Shown here piece after piece: positions 18,095 through 28,148 of a stretch of DNA of 64,000 bases. A program made the position numbers and the translations under genes. Numbering within the stretch: the first letter of the stretch is position 1; every line of letters starts with the position of its first letter. The notes under the pieces were generated by a model. The model did not search any database, was not told the origin of the DNA, and worked only from the letters and a program-made list of their open reading frames with translations. This stretch comes from Bacillota bacterium (GTDB taxonomy: Bacteria > Bacillota > UBA4882 > UBA10575): assembly GCA_012839115.1 (NCBI GenBank), contig DUNX01000038.1, forward strand, positions 1 to 64,000, written 5' to 3'.

Positions 18095-19426
18095 ATGATT
18101 GCAATGGAGCAACCGGTAATCAATATTGGCATTATGGGGGTAGGAAATATTGGTACCGGTGTGGCCAGAATTCTCTTGCAAGAAAGAGAGTTGCTTGCTT
18201 CCCGTTGCGGAATGCGCTTCAACCTGAAAACCGTGGTCGATACGGACTGGGAGCGGGAGCGGGGAGTTGGTTTTGCCGGTGTAAAGATGGGCACCGATGT
18301 GACGGAGATTATTAATGATCCCGAAATTGATATTGTTATAGAAACTATCGGCGGCTATGAACCGGCATTCACCTATGTCATGCAGGCGTTGGCCAGCGGA
18401 AAACATGTGATTACCGCCAACAAGGCCTTACTGGCCACCAAGGGCCGGGAGCTCTTTTCCCAAGCCCGGGCCAACGGGGTCGATATTCTTTTTGAAGCTA
18501 GTGTGGGCGGGGGGATCCCAGTGATTATGGGGTTACGTGAGGGTCTGGTCGCCAACAGGATCCTCGGCCTCTACGGGATCGTCAACGGGACCTCCAACTA
18601 CATCCTTTCCCGGATGCATCAGGATAATATGGACTTTGCCGGGGCGCTCAAGGAAGCACAGGACAGAGGATTTGCCGAAGCCGATCCCACTCTGGATATC
18701 AATGGGGTTGATGCTGCGCATAAATTGGCGATCCTGGCTTCTCTAGCCTCCGGATCCCTGGCGGATTTTGACCGGATTCCGGTGGAGGGCATCACCGGTG
18801 TGACGCCGCTTGATATTAATTATGCCAAGAGTTTCGGATATGTCATTAAATTACTGGCGATTTGCCGCTTTGTCGGGGGAAAAGCCGATTTGCGGGTACA
18901 TCCGACGCTTGTTCCGGAAGAACACTTGTTGGCGGCGGTCAACAATGAGCTTAATGCGGTTTTTATCAGCGGTGATTTGGTTGGCAACACCATGTTTTAC
19001 GGGCCCGGCGCCGGCCAGAACCCGACGGCCAGCGCTGTAGTGAGCGATATTGTTGATATGGCCAGGAATATACTGGCACGCCCGTGTACCATGAAAAATG
19101 GGGAGAGTTTTTTCGGCCTTTCGGTGAACCCGGAAAAGGATCTTCCCCTTTTGCCCCTGGACGAGGTTACCAACCGTTTTTACCTGCGCCTGTATACTTT
19201 GGACCAGCCGGGAATTCTGGCCAAGATCTCTGGCGTCCTTGGGGCAAATAAGATCTCCATCTCTTCTGTAGTGCAACTGGAAACCCATGGGGAAAAGGAT
19301 TTTGTCCCGATTGTCCTTTTGACGCACGAAGCCCCGGAGCATGCTTTGAATGAGGCGCTTATGGAGTTGAAGGAGTTTGCTTTTATCCGCCCGGATATTC
19401 TCCGGCTCAGACTTTTTCACGCCTGA
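18095..19426 (+). CDS. hom: homoserine dehydrogenase with C-terminal ACT domain
   Basis: It reduces aspartate semialdehyde to homoserine with NAD(P)H on the way to threonine and methionine. NINIGIMGVGNIGTGVA-like Rossmann motif at residues ~8-22, the family signature around ANKALLA, EASVGGGIPVI, GIVNGTSNYILSRM, and DINGVDAAHKLAILA. Residues ~360-443 form an ACT domain (YTLDQPGILAKISGVLGANKISISS), implying allosteric control, probably by threonine. AGGAGA precedes ATG 18095. It has its own promoter; thrB and thrC are not adjacent. Confidence 0.95.
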   Translation: MIAMEQPVINIGIMGVGNIGTGVARILLQERELLASRCGMRFNLKTVVDTDWERERGVGFAGVKMGTDVTEIINDPEIDIVIETIGGYEPAFTYVMQALASGKHVITANKALLATKGRELFSQARANGVDILFEASVGGGIPVIMGLREGLVANRILGLYGIVNGTSNYILSRMHQDNMDFAGALKEAQDRGFAEADPTLDINGVDAAHKLAILASLASGSLADFDRIPVEGITGVTPLDINYAKSFGYVIKLLAICRFVGGKADLRVHPTLVPEEHLLAAVNNELNAVFISGDLVGNTMFYGPGAGQNPTASAVVSDIVDMARNILARPCTMKNGESFFGLSVNPEKDLPLLPLDEVTNRFYLRLYTLDQPGILAKISGVLGANKISISSVVQLETHGEKDFVPIVLLTHEAPEHALNEALMELKEFAFIRPDILRLRLFHA

Positions 19427-19483
19427 GGAAAGAAAGGATTTGCCGTTGGGGATATTATAAAAAACATGAGGAGGCTCTAGTCC

Positions 19484-19705
19484 ATGAAAGAGCAAGTCGA
19501 AAAGGCCCTGGAAAAGATCCGTCCCGCTTTGCAGGCTGACGGGGGCGATGTGGAACTGGTTGATGTTACGGAAAACGGGGTTGTCCAGGTCCGGCTCAGA
19601 GGAGCCTGTGCCGGTTGTCCCATGGCGACGCTGACGTTAAAAAACGGGATTGAACGCCGTCTACGGGAAGAGATACCGGAGATAAAAAGCGTAGAAGCTG
19701 TTTAG
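19484..19705 (+). CDS. NifU C-terminal-domain (Nfu-type) iron-sulfur scaffold protein
   Basis: 73 residues consisting only of the Nfu domain: [18 protein letters not shown], then [18 protein letters not shown] with the CxxC that bridges a [4Fe-4S] cluster between two subunits, then [17 protein letters not shown]. Such proteins carry clusters to apo-proteins; IspG in this window is one possible client (inference). AGGAGG lies 10 nt upstream of the ATG. A terminator follows. Confidence 0.92.
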   Translation: MKEQVEKALEKIRPALQADGGDVELVDVTENGVVQVRLRGACAGCPMATLTLKNGIERRLREEIPEIKSVEAV

Positions 19706-19801
19706 TTTAGGCCAGACCTGCCCGTGAAACCCTAAAGGTATACTTGTCGGGCATTTCCATAAGGATATACCCGCAAGGGTATAGCCTTACTGTACATTGG
19801 G

Positions 19802-19830
19802 AAAAAGCGCCGGAAAAAGGCGCTTTTTTT
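19802..19830 (+). terminator. Rho-independent terminator downstream of the Nfu gene
   Basis: AAAAGCGCC, a short A-rich loop, GGCGCTTTT, continuing into a T-run. Confidence 0.85.
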
Positions 19831-19968
19831 GTTGAACCGGGCAAAAGGCCTGCCTTAGAAAAATTATGTTGACACAGGAGCTTTCTGATAAAAATTTTAT
19901 ATACTGTTATAGGATGCTTAAGACGCCTCCCGAACCAAGATAGCGAGATAAAGGAGGGAAATAAGCTC

Positions 19969-20064
19969 ATGGCAGAAGGCATGAATATTTTTGGGTCGAA
20001 GGATTCTCTTTCCTTATGCCTCTTCATCATCTTGATTCTGTGCTTGTGTGGAAACAGGTTCTAA
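19969..20064 (+). CDS. 31-residue hydrophobic peptide
   Basis: AAGGAGG at 19951 precedes ATG 19969 by 11 nt; the product starts MAEGMNIFGSKDSLSL, then has one short membrane segment CLFIILILCLCGN and ends RF. It is followed by a clear terminator, so it has its own expression unit. Tiny single-span peptides with this layout are common in spore formers, but I cannot assign a family. TTGACA at 19869 is upstream, without a well-spaced -10; sporulation-sigma control is possible and unproven. Confidence 0.55.
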   Translation: MAEGMNIFGSKDSLSLCLFIILILCLCGNRF

Positions 20065-20086
20065 GCCAGGGATAGCCAAGTAAAGA

Positions 20087-20116
20087 CAAAAAACCCCGGA
20101 ATACCCGGGGTTTTTT
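20087..20116 (+). terminator. Rho-independent terminator after the 31-residue peptide gene
   Basis: CCCCGG, loop, CCGGGG, flanked by A6 upstream and T6 downstream; it may act in both directions. Confidence 0.85.
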
Positions 20117-20267
20117 ATTGTTGCCGCAGGCGTGCGAACAAGTGTAACCAGGCCCTACCCCCGGCGCACATATGGGCGGAGGAATTTCTTTTATAAGAAG
20201 GAGTTTTGTCCCGGATTGACGAAATGAACTGAGAATTGCGGCTAAATTCAGGTATGAGGTGAAGGCT

Positions 20268-21191
20268 ATGAAGGTGAAAATTATACTTAATCCCCAGGCC
20301 GGGAGGGGGAAAGCCGCCAAACTCAAACCAAAGATTCTGGCTGAACTGGCGAAGTACGGCTACCTTTCCCACCTGGAGGAGACGCAATGGCACGGTCATG
20401 CCATAGAAATTGCGAAAAAGGCAGTGGAATCCGGGTATGATCTGGTGATTACTGCCGGCGGTGACGGTACGGTTAATCAAGTGGTTAACGGGATGGCGGG
20501 CAGCAAGGTTCCACTTGGTGTTTTGAGCGCCGGCACAGGTAATGATTTTGCTGCCATGATCGGGATGCCCGCCGACCCGGTTGCCGGGATCTGGCAAATT
20601 ATCGAAGGGGAAACCAAGTGGGTGGACCTCTGCCGCCTAAATGAAAGCTTTTTTATTTCTTCGGTGGGCGCCGGGTTTGACGGGCAGGTGGCATATAACG
20701 TTAACCGGGGGATACGCTTTGTCCGCGGGATGCCCGCCTATCTTTTGTCGGTGCTAAAAACACTCTTCTCTTTCCGGCTCCACCGGGTGAAAATGGTGGT
20801 GGACGGGAGAGAACGGGAGTATAGAGCTTTATTATTCGCGGTTACTAATTCCTGCACCTATGGCGGGGGGATAAAAATAACCCCGGCGGCCAGAATTGAT
20901 GACGGTCTATTCGAAATCTGCGTGGTGAAAGAGGTTACTCCCTTCGATGTCCTCTGGTTTCTGCCGCTGGCGATTAAAGGGGAGCACGGCCGGTTGCACG
21001 ATAAAGTTGAGTTTTTCCGGGGACGGGAGATTTATCTGGAAAGTACGACCCCACTCTTCTACCAAATAGACGGGGAGGTTTTTCAGGAGACTGTTTTCCG
21101 GTTTTCAATGATTCCCGGGGGGTTTCCGGTCCGCGGAGCGGTTCTTACCCCTTCCGCCAATGAAGAAGTAGCAACGGTAAAGGAGGCTTAG
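20268..21191 (+). CDS. diacylglycerol/lipid kinase (DagK catalytic domain)
   Basis: 307 residues: KIILNPQAGRGKA nucleotide-binding start, TAGGDGTVNQVVNG (residues ~64-77) and LSAGTGNDFAAMIG, the hallmarks of DgkB/YegS-type kinases that phosphorylate diacylglycerol or a related lipid at the membrane face. The C-terminal beta-sandwich includes KITPAARIDDGLFEICVV. ATG 20268 with GAGGTGA is chosen over GTG 20259. It ends 2 bp before plsY, so the two phospholipid genes form an operon. Confidence 0.9.
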   Translation: MKVKIILNPQAGRGKAAKLKPKILAELAKYGYLSHLEETQWHGHAIEIAKKAVESGYDLVITAGGDGTVNQVVNGMAGSKVPLGVLSAGTGNDFAAMIGMPADPVAGIWQIIEGETKWVDLCRLNESFFISSVGAGFDGQVAYNVNRGIRFVRGMPAYLLSVLKTLFSFRLHRVKMVVDGREREYRALLFAVTNSCTYGGGIKITPAARIDDGLFEICVVKEVTPFDVLWFLPLAIKGEHGRLHDKVEFFRGREIYLESTTPLFYQIDGEVFQETVFRFSMIPGGFPVRGAVLTPSANEEVATVKEA

Positions 21192-21193
21192 TA

Positions 21194-21778
21194 ATGGATT
21201 TGGGATCAGTAATGTCTTTGGTGCTTATGGGGATCGTTTCCTATTTAACCGGTGCCATCCCCACCGGGGTCCTGGTGGGGAAATGGTTGAAAGGCATCAA
21301 CCTCCAGAGGGAAGGGAGCGGTAATATCGGGGCTGCCAACGCCTTTGATACAATGGGCATCGTTCCGGCATTGCTGGTTTTGGCCGGCGATTTTGGCAAA
21401 GGACTGCTGGTTCTAGTTCTCACCAGGGCTTTGGGCTTTCCGGCCGAAGTGGAGCTCTGGATGGGTTTTCTGGCGGTAACAGGCCATATCTTCCCCGTTT
21501 ACCTGCGTTTCCGGGGAGGTAAAGGCCTGGCCACCGGTCTGGCAGTAGCCCTATGGGGCGCACCCCTCGCGGTCCTGGTCTTTATTCCCCTCTGGGCGGT
21601 GGTTTTTCTCCCTACCCGCTATATGCCGGTCGCTTCCTTTACGGGGGTTTTGGGAGTGGCGGTTTATGCCGGTATTTCAGGTATCCCCGCCGGGGTTTGT
21701 CTCGGCTTGCTGATCGCCGGGAGACATTTCCCGGAAACTTGGGCCTTTCTGAAAAAGAAATTCTCCCCGGGTACATAA
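21194..21778 (+). CDS. plsY: acyl-phosphate:glycerol-3-phosphate acyltransferase
   Basis: PlsY makes lysophosphatidate from acyl-phosphate and glycerol-3-phosphate in the membrane. 194 residues, five hydrophobic segments, with the conserved SYLTGAIPTGVLVGKW, GSGNIGAANAFDTMG and FRGGKGLATGLAV loops (the phosphate and acyl-phosphate sites). The last codons share an inverted repeat with the end of the convergent trmL. Confidence 0.94.
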   Translation: MDLGSVMSLVLMGIVSYLTGAIPTGVLVGKWLKGINLQREGSGNIGAANAFDTMGIVPALLVLAGDFGKGLLVLVLTRALGFPAEVELWMGFLAVTGHIFPVYLRFRGGKGLATGLAVALWGAPLAVLVFIPLWAVVFLPTRYMPVASFTGVLGVAVYAGISGIPAGVCLGLLIAGRHFPETWAFLKKKFSPGT

Positions 21779-21797
21779 GGATCAAGCGAACCCGGGG
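21765..21797. repeat. inverted repeat across the plsY/trmL convergent stops
   Basis: CCCCGGGT (21765-21772) is complementary to ACCCGGGG (21790-21797), with both stop codons in the loop. Without a T-run it is at best a weak two-way terminator or transcript-end stabiliser. Confidence 0.5.
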
Positions 21798-22243
21798 AAA
21801 CCGGTCTGGCGTAAAGCCTCATAAAGAACAATCGCTACGGAGTTGGCCAGGTTTAGAGAGCGTGCCCCGGGGATCATGGGAATCCGGAGGTTCTGCCCGG
21901 GGTTCAGCGAGAGGACCTCTGCGGGCAATCCCCGTGTTTCCGGGCCAAAGACCAAAAAATCGTTGGGTTGGAAAACAGCTTCATGATACGGTCTTTGGCT
22001 TTTGGTGGTAAAAAAGAACCAGCGGGCGCCGGGATGAGCGGTGAGCAACGCCTGGAAATCCAGGTGCCGCCGGAGGGGAACCAGGGGCCAATAATCCAGG
22101 CCGGCACGGCGAAGGTGCTTGTCATCAAGGAAAAAAGCCAAAGGTTCCACCAGGTGCAGGCTGCTCCCGGTGGCGGCACAGAGACGGGCGATGTTCCCTG
22201 TGTTTTGCGGGATCTCCGGCTGGTAGAGGACAATGTTGAACAT
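21782..22243 (-). CDS. trmL: tRNA (cytidine/uridine-34 2'-O)-methyltransferase TrmL
   Basis: A 153-residue SPOUT enzyme that methylates the wobble ribose of leucine tRNAs. Trefoil-knot motifs are clear: LYQPEIPQNTGNIARLCAATG at residues ~7-27, FGPETRGLP, and IPMIPGARSLNLANSVAIVLYEALRQ. GAAGGAG lies upstream of the ATG at 22243. It is convergent with plsY (3 bp apart) and divergent from folC. Confidence 0.94.
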   Translation of the reverse strand: MFNIVLYQPEIPQNTGNIARLCAATGSSLHLVEPLAFFLDDKHLRRAGLDYWPLVPLRRHLDFQALLTAHPGARWFFFTTKSQRPYHEAVFQPNDFLVFGPETRGLPAEVLSLNPGQNLRIPMIPGARSLNLANSVAIVLYEALRQTGFPGFA

Positions 22244-22303
22244 GACCGTTTACTCCTTCGTTTAGTTTTTTGGGTTTCTATGGTCCGGTACGGGTGTGTG
22301 TAT

Positions 22304-22332
22304 TTGCGCGCACTCGCAAAGAGTAAGACAAT
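22304..22332 (+). promoter_or_regulatory. possible promoter of folC
   Basis: TTGCGC (22304-22309), 17 bp, GACAAT (22327-22332). The -35 box overlaps an alternating GTGTGTG/GCGCGCAC tract, as at rpmE. Confidence 0.4.
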
Positions 22333-22416
22333 ATTTTCTTCTCCATTTTGCCCAATATCCCTTTGGCGGGCATCCCTTTGGCTGGTGAAAAAGTGAATGG
22401 CGGGTGGCAGAAGTCA

Positions 22417-23736
22417 ATGGCTAAGTCTATGGCTTACGAAGAAGCCCTGCAGTACATCCACGGGCGCTACCGTTTCCGGATCAAACTTGGGCTGGAACGC
22501 ATGGGTTATCTCCTTAAGGAACTTGGCGATCCCCACCGCCAATTCCCGGCGGTTCATATTGCCGGGACCAACGGGAAAGGTTCCACCGCCATGATGTTGA
22601 ATGCGGTTTTGAAAAAAGCCGGCTATAAAGTGGGACGGTATACTTCGCCGCATTTGAGTTCATATTGTGAACGTATGGTTGTAGATGATAAGAATATTCT
22701 TCCGGAAAGACTCGCTTCGCTGGTAACCCGGGTTAAGCCGGTGGTGGAGGCCGCAGACTGCCGGCCGGAGATCGGCGCCGCTACCGAGTTTGAATTCGGT
22801 ACCCTCCTGGCGTTTTCTTTTTTTGCCGAAGAACAAGTGGATATAGCCGTTATTGAGGTGGGTATGGGAGGGAGACTTGACGCGACCAATGTGGTGGATC
22901 CCTTGGTTTGCGCGATCACCCCGATTGGCCTGGAACACCGGGAATATCTGGGCCAGACCCTGGAGGAGATTGCCCGGGAAAAAGCGGGCATTATTAAAGA
23001 AAAACGGCCGGTGGTAACCGGGTTACAGGAACCCGGAGCATTAAAGGTATTGGCCGGGTGTGCCGCCAAAACCGGCGCTCCCTTTTACCGTGTGGGCGGA
23101 GAGATCCGCTTCCGGTTGGGCAAAGCCGATCTAACCGGAACTTATCTGGAATTACAATGGAAAGAAGAGCCGGCAGTGCCGGTACGGTTGAATCTTTTAG
23201 GGTCGCACCAGGCGGCCAACGCCGCCCTGGTTTTTGGCGCTTTACACTTGCTGCGGGAAGAAGGTTTCCCTTGGCGGCAGGAGGATCTGCTCACCGGCTT
23301 GAATGAGGTGAAATGGCCGGGACGTCTGGAGTTAATTCCAGGGAACCCCTCTTTTTTGCTGGACGGGGCCCATAACCCCCATGCTTGCCGGGTATTGGCG
23401 CGGAGCCTTGAAGAACTGTTCCCCCAAACAACGCTCACGGCAATCATCGGTGTGCAGGAAAACCGGCCGGTGGAAGAGATGGCCGGGATTCTCGCGCCCA
23501 AGCTTCGCAAGGTTTTTGCTACCCGGATTCCCCACCCCAAAACGGCTCTTCCCCCACGGGTAGCCGCGGCCTTTCGCAGCCATGGCATTGACGCGGTGGA
23601 GGTAGCCGATCCGCTACAGGCAGTGCGTTTGGCCGGGGAAGAGAACCTGTCAGCCCGCGCGGCACTGCCTGTCTTGTTTACCGGCTCTTTTTACCTGTTG
23701 GGGGAGGTACGCCCATATTTGTTGCCCGGGTGTTAG
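22417..23736 (+). CDS. folC: folylpolyglutamate synthase/dihydrofolate synthase
   Basis: FolC adds glutamates to folates, and often also glycine-linked glutamate to dihydropteroate. Motifs are AGTNGKGSTAMML (P-loop), the conserved EVGMGGRLDATNVV, and LDGAHNPHA; the final third is the Rossmann-like Mur ligase C-domain. The N-terminus is uncertain: ATG 22417, ATG 22429 (MAYEEALQYIHG, best homology) and GTG 22393 (with GGTGA upstream) all fit. The gene is alone between divergent trmL and the rpsB promoter. Confidence 0.93.
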   Translation: MAKSMAYEEALQYIHGRYRFRIKLGLERMGYLLKELGDPHRQFPAVHIAGTNGKGSTAMMLNAVLKKAGYKVGRYTSPHLSSYCERMVVDDKNILPERLASLVTRVKPVVEAADCRPEIGAATEFEFGTLLAFSFFAEEQVDIAVIEVGMGGRLDATNVVDPLVCAITPIGLEHREYLGQTLEEIAREKAGIIKEKRPVVTGLQEPGALKVLAGCAAKTGAPFYRVGGEIRFRLGKADLTGTYLELQWKEEPAVPVRLNLLGSHQAANAALVFGALHLLREEGFPWRQEDLLTGLNEVKWPGRLELIPGNPSFLLDGAHNPHACRVLARSLEELFPQTTLTAIIGVQENRPVEEMAGILAPKLRKVFATRIPHPKTALPPRVAAAFRSHGIDAVEVADPLQAVRLAGEENLSARAALPVLFTGSFYLLGEVRPYLLPGC

Positions 23737-23804
23737 CAGTTTTTGCCGGATCTTTTTGCGGTTTTTCTGTGGTTTTTGCGCGTGTGGAAATTCCGGCTAA
23801 ACTA

Positions 23805-23833
23805 TTGCCAGGAAAACTTAATCATGATATACT
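23805..23833 (+). promoter_or_regulatory. promoter of the rpsB operon
   Basis: TTGCCA (23805-23810), 17-bp spacer, TATACT (23828-23833), followed by a 117-nt leader. Confidence 0.75.
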
Positions 23834-23858
23834 TTAAGGGTATGTTTTTCATCACACA

Positions 23859-23918
23859 CGCTTTCGGATCCCGCGCCCAGGTGCCCTGAAGGGGGTGGGT
23901 GCGGGGAGGAAGAAAGCG
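23859..23918 (+). promoter_or_regulatory. structured rpsB leader, candidate S2 autoregulatory element
   Basis: CGCTTTC (23859-23865) pairs with GAAAGCG (23912-23918); inside, CCCGC pairs with GCGGG and GCCC with GGGT, capped by CCC-TGAA-GGG. The coaxial stem ends ~20 nt before the ribosome site. Ribosomal protein leaders often serve autogenous control, but I cannot match this to a named motif. Confidence 0.5.
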
Positions 23919-23950
23919 GAGGTATTAACCAAAGGGAAGGAGGTGACCAC

Positions 23951-24952
23951 ATGGCAGTTATTTCGATGAAGCAATTACTTGAAGCCGGGGTGCATTTTGG
24001 TCACCAGACCAGGCGTTGGAACCCGAAGATGGCTCCTTATATTTTTGCCGAACGCAACGGGATCTACATTATCGACCTGCAAAAAACCGTAAAAATGGTG
24101 GAAGAAGCCTATCATTTTGTGCGGAATTTGGCGGCCGAAGGCGGCAGTATTCTCTTTGTCGGCACCAAAAAGCAGGCCCAGGATGCCATCCGTGAAGAAG
24201 CCACAAGGTGCGGGATGTTCTACGTCTGCCACCGGTGGCTGGGCGGGATGTTAACCAATTTTCAGACCATCCGCTCACGGGTGGAGAGACTGAAAAAGAT
24301 TGAAAAAATGGCTGAAGACGGTTCCTTTGATTTGCTTCCGAAAAAAGAGGTCTTGCAGTTGGAAAAGGAACGGGCCCGCCTGGAGAAGTTTTTGAGCGGG
24401 GTCAAGGAAATGAACCGGCTGCCCGATGCGATTTTTGTTGTGGACCCGCGCAAAGAACGGATTGCGGTGGCAGAAGCAAGAAAGCTGGCGATCCCCATTA
24501 TCGCCATTGTCGATACCAACTGCGACCCCGATGAAGTGGATTATATTATCCCCGGGAATGACGATGCGATCAGGGCAGTTCGCCTTCTCTCCGGGAAGAT
24601 TGCCGACGCTGTGATTGAAGGACGCCAGGGCGAGCAAACGGCAGAAGCGGAGACTGCTCCGGCTGACACGGCTAGCCAAGCTAGCCAGGGGGAAGCCGCG
24701 GAAATTATAGAGGAAACCGAAGCAGCGGTTGAACCTGAGGAACCGGCCGCCGAAAAACCGGTGGCGACCAAGAAACCGGCGGCCAAGGAAAAACCGGTAA
24801 AAACCAAGGAACCGGCGGCCAAAGAAAAACCGGTAAAAACCAAGAAACCGGTTGCTGAAGAAGAACCGGTAGAAACCTTGGAACCGGCTGCCGGGGAAGA
24901 AACGGTAGAAACCGGGGAACCGGCGGCTGCAACAGCTGCGGAAGATAAGTAA
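23951..24952 (+). CDS. rpsB: 30S ribosomal protein S2 with repeated C-terminal extension
   Basis: Residues 1-225 are a complete S2: [94 protein letters not shown]. Normal S2 ends near residue 235-260; here ~100 extra residues rich in Glu, Lys, Pro and Ala follow, including four 12-residue repeats. The extension is in frame and acidic/basic mixed, probably disordered. AAGGAGGTGACC gives a strong ribosome site at ATG 23951. Confidence 0.95.
   Translation: MAVISMKQLLEAGVHFGHQTRRWNPKMAPYIFAERNGIYIIDLQKTVKMVEEAYHFVRNLAAEGGSILFVGTKKQAQDAIREEATRCGMFYVCHRWLGGMLTNFQTIRSRVERLKKIEKMAEDGSFDLLPKKEVLQLEKERARLEKFLSGVKEMNRLPDAIFVVDPRKERIAVAEARKLAIPIIAIVDTNCDPDEVDYIIPGNDDAIRAVRLLSGKIADAVIEGRQGEQTAEAETAPADTASQASQGEAAEIIEETEAAVEPEEPAAEKPVATKKPAAKEKPVKTKEPAAKEKPVKTKKPVAEEEPVETLEPAAGEETVETGEPAAATAAEDK
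24785..24928 (+). repeat. four 36-bp tandem repeats in the 3' part of rpsB
   Basis: Units 24785-24820, 24821-24856, 24857-24892 and 24893-24928 encode (K/A/G)-E-(K/E)-(P/T)-V-(K/E)-T-x-x-P-A/V-A, residues 279-326 of S2. The first two units are nearly identical at DNA level; the later two are diverged toward Glu. Confidence 0.85.
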
Positions 24953-25049
24953 GGAAGGATGGCGCCGTGAGCAATTCGCGGCCCTCCTTTTATCAAATTC
25001 CATTTTTCTGTGAACAAGTCGATTTTTTTAAGAAAGGAGATGAGTGGAT

Positions 25050-26003
25050 ATGAATGTTTCGACCGCGGAGATTAAGGAATTACGGGAAAGAACCGGGGCC
25101 GGGATGATGGATTGTAAAAAAGCCTTGATCGAATCCGGCGGCGACTTGGAAAAGGCCGTGGAATACTTGAGGGAAAAGGGATTGGCGGCTGCAGCGAAGA
25201 AAGCCGGCCGGATTGCGGCGGAAGGGATGATCACTTCCTTCATTACCCCGGATAAAAAATGCGGCGCCTTGGTAGAAGTAAACTGTGAGACGGATTTTGT
25301 TACCAAGGTCGACAGCTTTAGGGAGTTTGCCCGGGAATTGGCAGAGCATATAGCGGTTAACGCCCCAAAGGCCCTTTCGGCGGAAACAGGGAAAGAAGGT
25401 CCCTACCTGTTGGAGCAGACCCTGAAAAGCGGCGCGACTGTGCAAGAGACTGTAAACGAATTAGTGGCCAATATCGGCGAAAAGATCACCGTTCGCCGTT
25501 TTGTCCGCTTTGAGCGGTCAGGAGCCGGATTGGTCCAGGATTATATCCATATGGGAGGGAAAATCGGGGTCCTGCTGGAAGTGGCCCTGGAGAATGCAGA
25601 GGCTGCCGGGGAGGAGGCCTTCTTGAATTTGGCCAAAGACCTGGCTATGCAAGTGGCTGCAGCTAAACCCGAGTATGTCCGGAGAGACGAGGTCGACAAG
25701 GAGACCCTGGAGAAGGAAAGAGCCATTTATATGGCACAAGCAGTCAACGAGGGCAAACCTGAGGCAATTGCGGAAAAGATCGCCCAGGGCCGTTTGGAGA
25801 AGTTTTTCAAAGAGGCCTGCCTGGAAGAGCAGGTATATATTAAAGACAATAATCTGACCGTAAAAAAACTTCTTGAGGAGGTTGCGAAAAAACTGGGCGC
25901 CGGGATAGAGGTTGTCCGTTTTGCCCGGTATGAAAAGGGAGAGGGCCTTGCCAAACGAAGCGATGATTTTGTGGGCGAGGTCATGTCGCAGCTTAATCAG
26001 TAG
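25050..26003 (+). CDS. tsf: translation elongation factor Ts
   Basis: EF-Ts recycles EF-Tu by GDP release. An N-terminal UBA-like domain with LRERTGAGMMDCKKALIESGGDLEKA is followed by core subdomains N and C (CETDFVTKVDSF; HMGGKIGVLLEV). At 317 residues it is the long form. ATG 25050 is favoured over GTG 25044 by the position of AAAGGAGATGA. rpsB lies 97 bp upstream, and a terminator follows tsf, so pyrH begins a new unit or depends on read-through. Confidence 0.95.
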   Translation: MNVSTAEIKELRERTGAGMMDCKKALIESGGDLEKAVEYLREKGLAAAAKKAGRIAAEGMITSFITPDKKCGALVEVNCETDFVTKVDSFREFARELAEHIAVNAPKALSAETGKEGPYLLEQTLKSGATVQETVNELVANIGEKITVRRFVRFERSGAGLVQDYIHMGGKIGVLLEVALENAEAAGEEAFLNLAKDLAMQVAAAKPEYVRRDEVDKETLEKERAIYMAQAVNEGKPEAIAEKIAQGRLEKFFKEACLEEQVYIKDNNLTVKKLLEEVAKKLGAGIEVVRFARYEKGEGLAKRSDDFVGEVMSQLNQ

Positions 26004-26010
26004 AACAAAT

Positions 26011-26042
26011 AAAGGGAACGCCCACCGGTGTTCCCTTTTTTT
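26011..26042 (+). terminator. Rho-independent terminator after tsf
   Basis: AAAGGGAAC-G-CC, loop CACC or similar, GG-T-GTTCCCTTT, then T-run; stem of about 11 bp with one mismatch. Confidence 0.85.
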
Positions 26043-26057
26043 GCAGGAGTTTCCTAA

Positions 26058-27384
<1,327 letters not shown>

Positions 27385-27389
27385 TCTTA

Positions 27390-28148
27390 TTGAGCGCGGC
27401 AGAAACTTCCGGCAGGCAACTACCCCGGCATATTGCCATCATTATGGATGGTAACGGGCGCTGGGCGAAGCAACGGGGATTGCCCAGAACCGCCGGTCAT
27501 CAGGAAGGAGTCAAGCGGACGCGGGAAATTATTGAAGAGTGCGGCCGTTTGGGAGTGGAAATCCTGACTTTATATGTGTTTTCCACAGAAAATTGGCGGC
27601 GGCCGCCGGAAGAGGTTTCATTTTTGATGGGGCTCTTGGAGGATTCCCTCATGGACGAGGTGGAGAGGATGCACCAGCGGGGGGCAAGAGTCCGTTTCCT
27701 TGGTCTCCGGGAAGGGTTAAGCCCGCAACTCGCTGCAAAAATGCGGGCGGCGGAAGAAAAAACCGCCGGCAACACCGGTCTGAACGTAAATTTGGCCATA
27801 AATTACGGGGGCCGCGTTGAGTTGGTAGAAGCCCTGCGGAGGGCGGTGGAAGAGCATGGAGAGGACTTGAAAGCCGGGTTCGATGAGTCCCTGTTGGAAA
27901 AGTATCTTTTCACCGCCGGCCAGCCCGATCCGGACCTGGTCATTAGAACCAGCGGGGAGCAGAGGATTAGCAATTTTCTGCTCTGGCAGATCGCCTATGC
28001 CGAACTCTATTTTACCCCTGTGCTCTGGCCGGATTTTGACCGTACGGAACTGGCAAAAGCCATTGCCGAATACCAACGCCGGCGAAGACGGTTCGGCGGG
28101 GTTGAAAGTGTTGCCAGTGAAAGAGCTGAAAGTAAGGAGAACATATGA
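27390..28148 (+). CDS. uppS: undecaprenyl diphosphate synthase (isoprenyl transferase)
   Basis: A cis-prenyltransferase making the C55 carrier lipid for cell wall synthesis. IIMDGNGRWAKQRGLPRTAGHQEG contains the catalytic Asp and the diphosphate-binding loop; TLYVFSTENWRRP and the C-terminal DPDLVIRTSGEQRISNFLLWQIAYAELYF are diagnostic. The start is TTG 27390, nine bases after GGAGGT. It overlaps cdsA by 4 bp. Its substrates derive from the MEP enzymes Dxr and IspG encoded nearby. Confidence 0.95.
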   Translation: MSAAETSGRQLPRHIAIIMDGNGRWAKQRGLPRTAGHQEGVKRTREIIEECGRLGVEILTLYVFSTENWRRPPEEVSFLMGLLEDSLMDEVERMHQRGARVRFLGLREGLSPQLAAKMRAAEEKTAGNTGLNVNLAINYGGRVELVEALRRAVEEHGEDLKAGFDESLLEKYLFTAGQPDPDLVIRTSGEQRISNFLLWQIAYAELYFTPVLWPDFDRTELAKAIAEYQRRRRRFGGVESVASERAESKENI

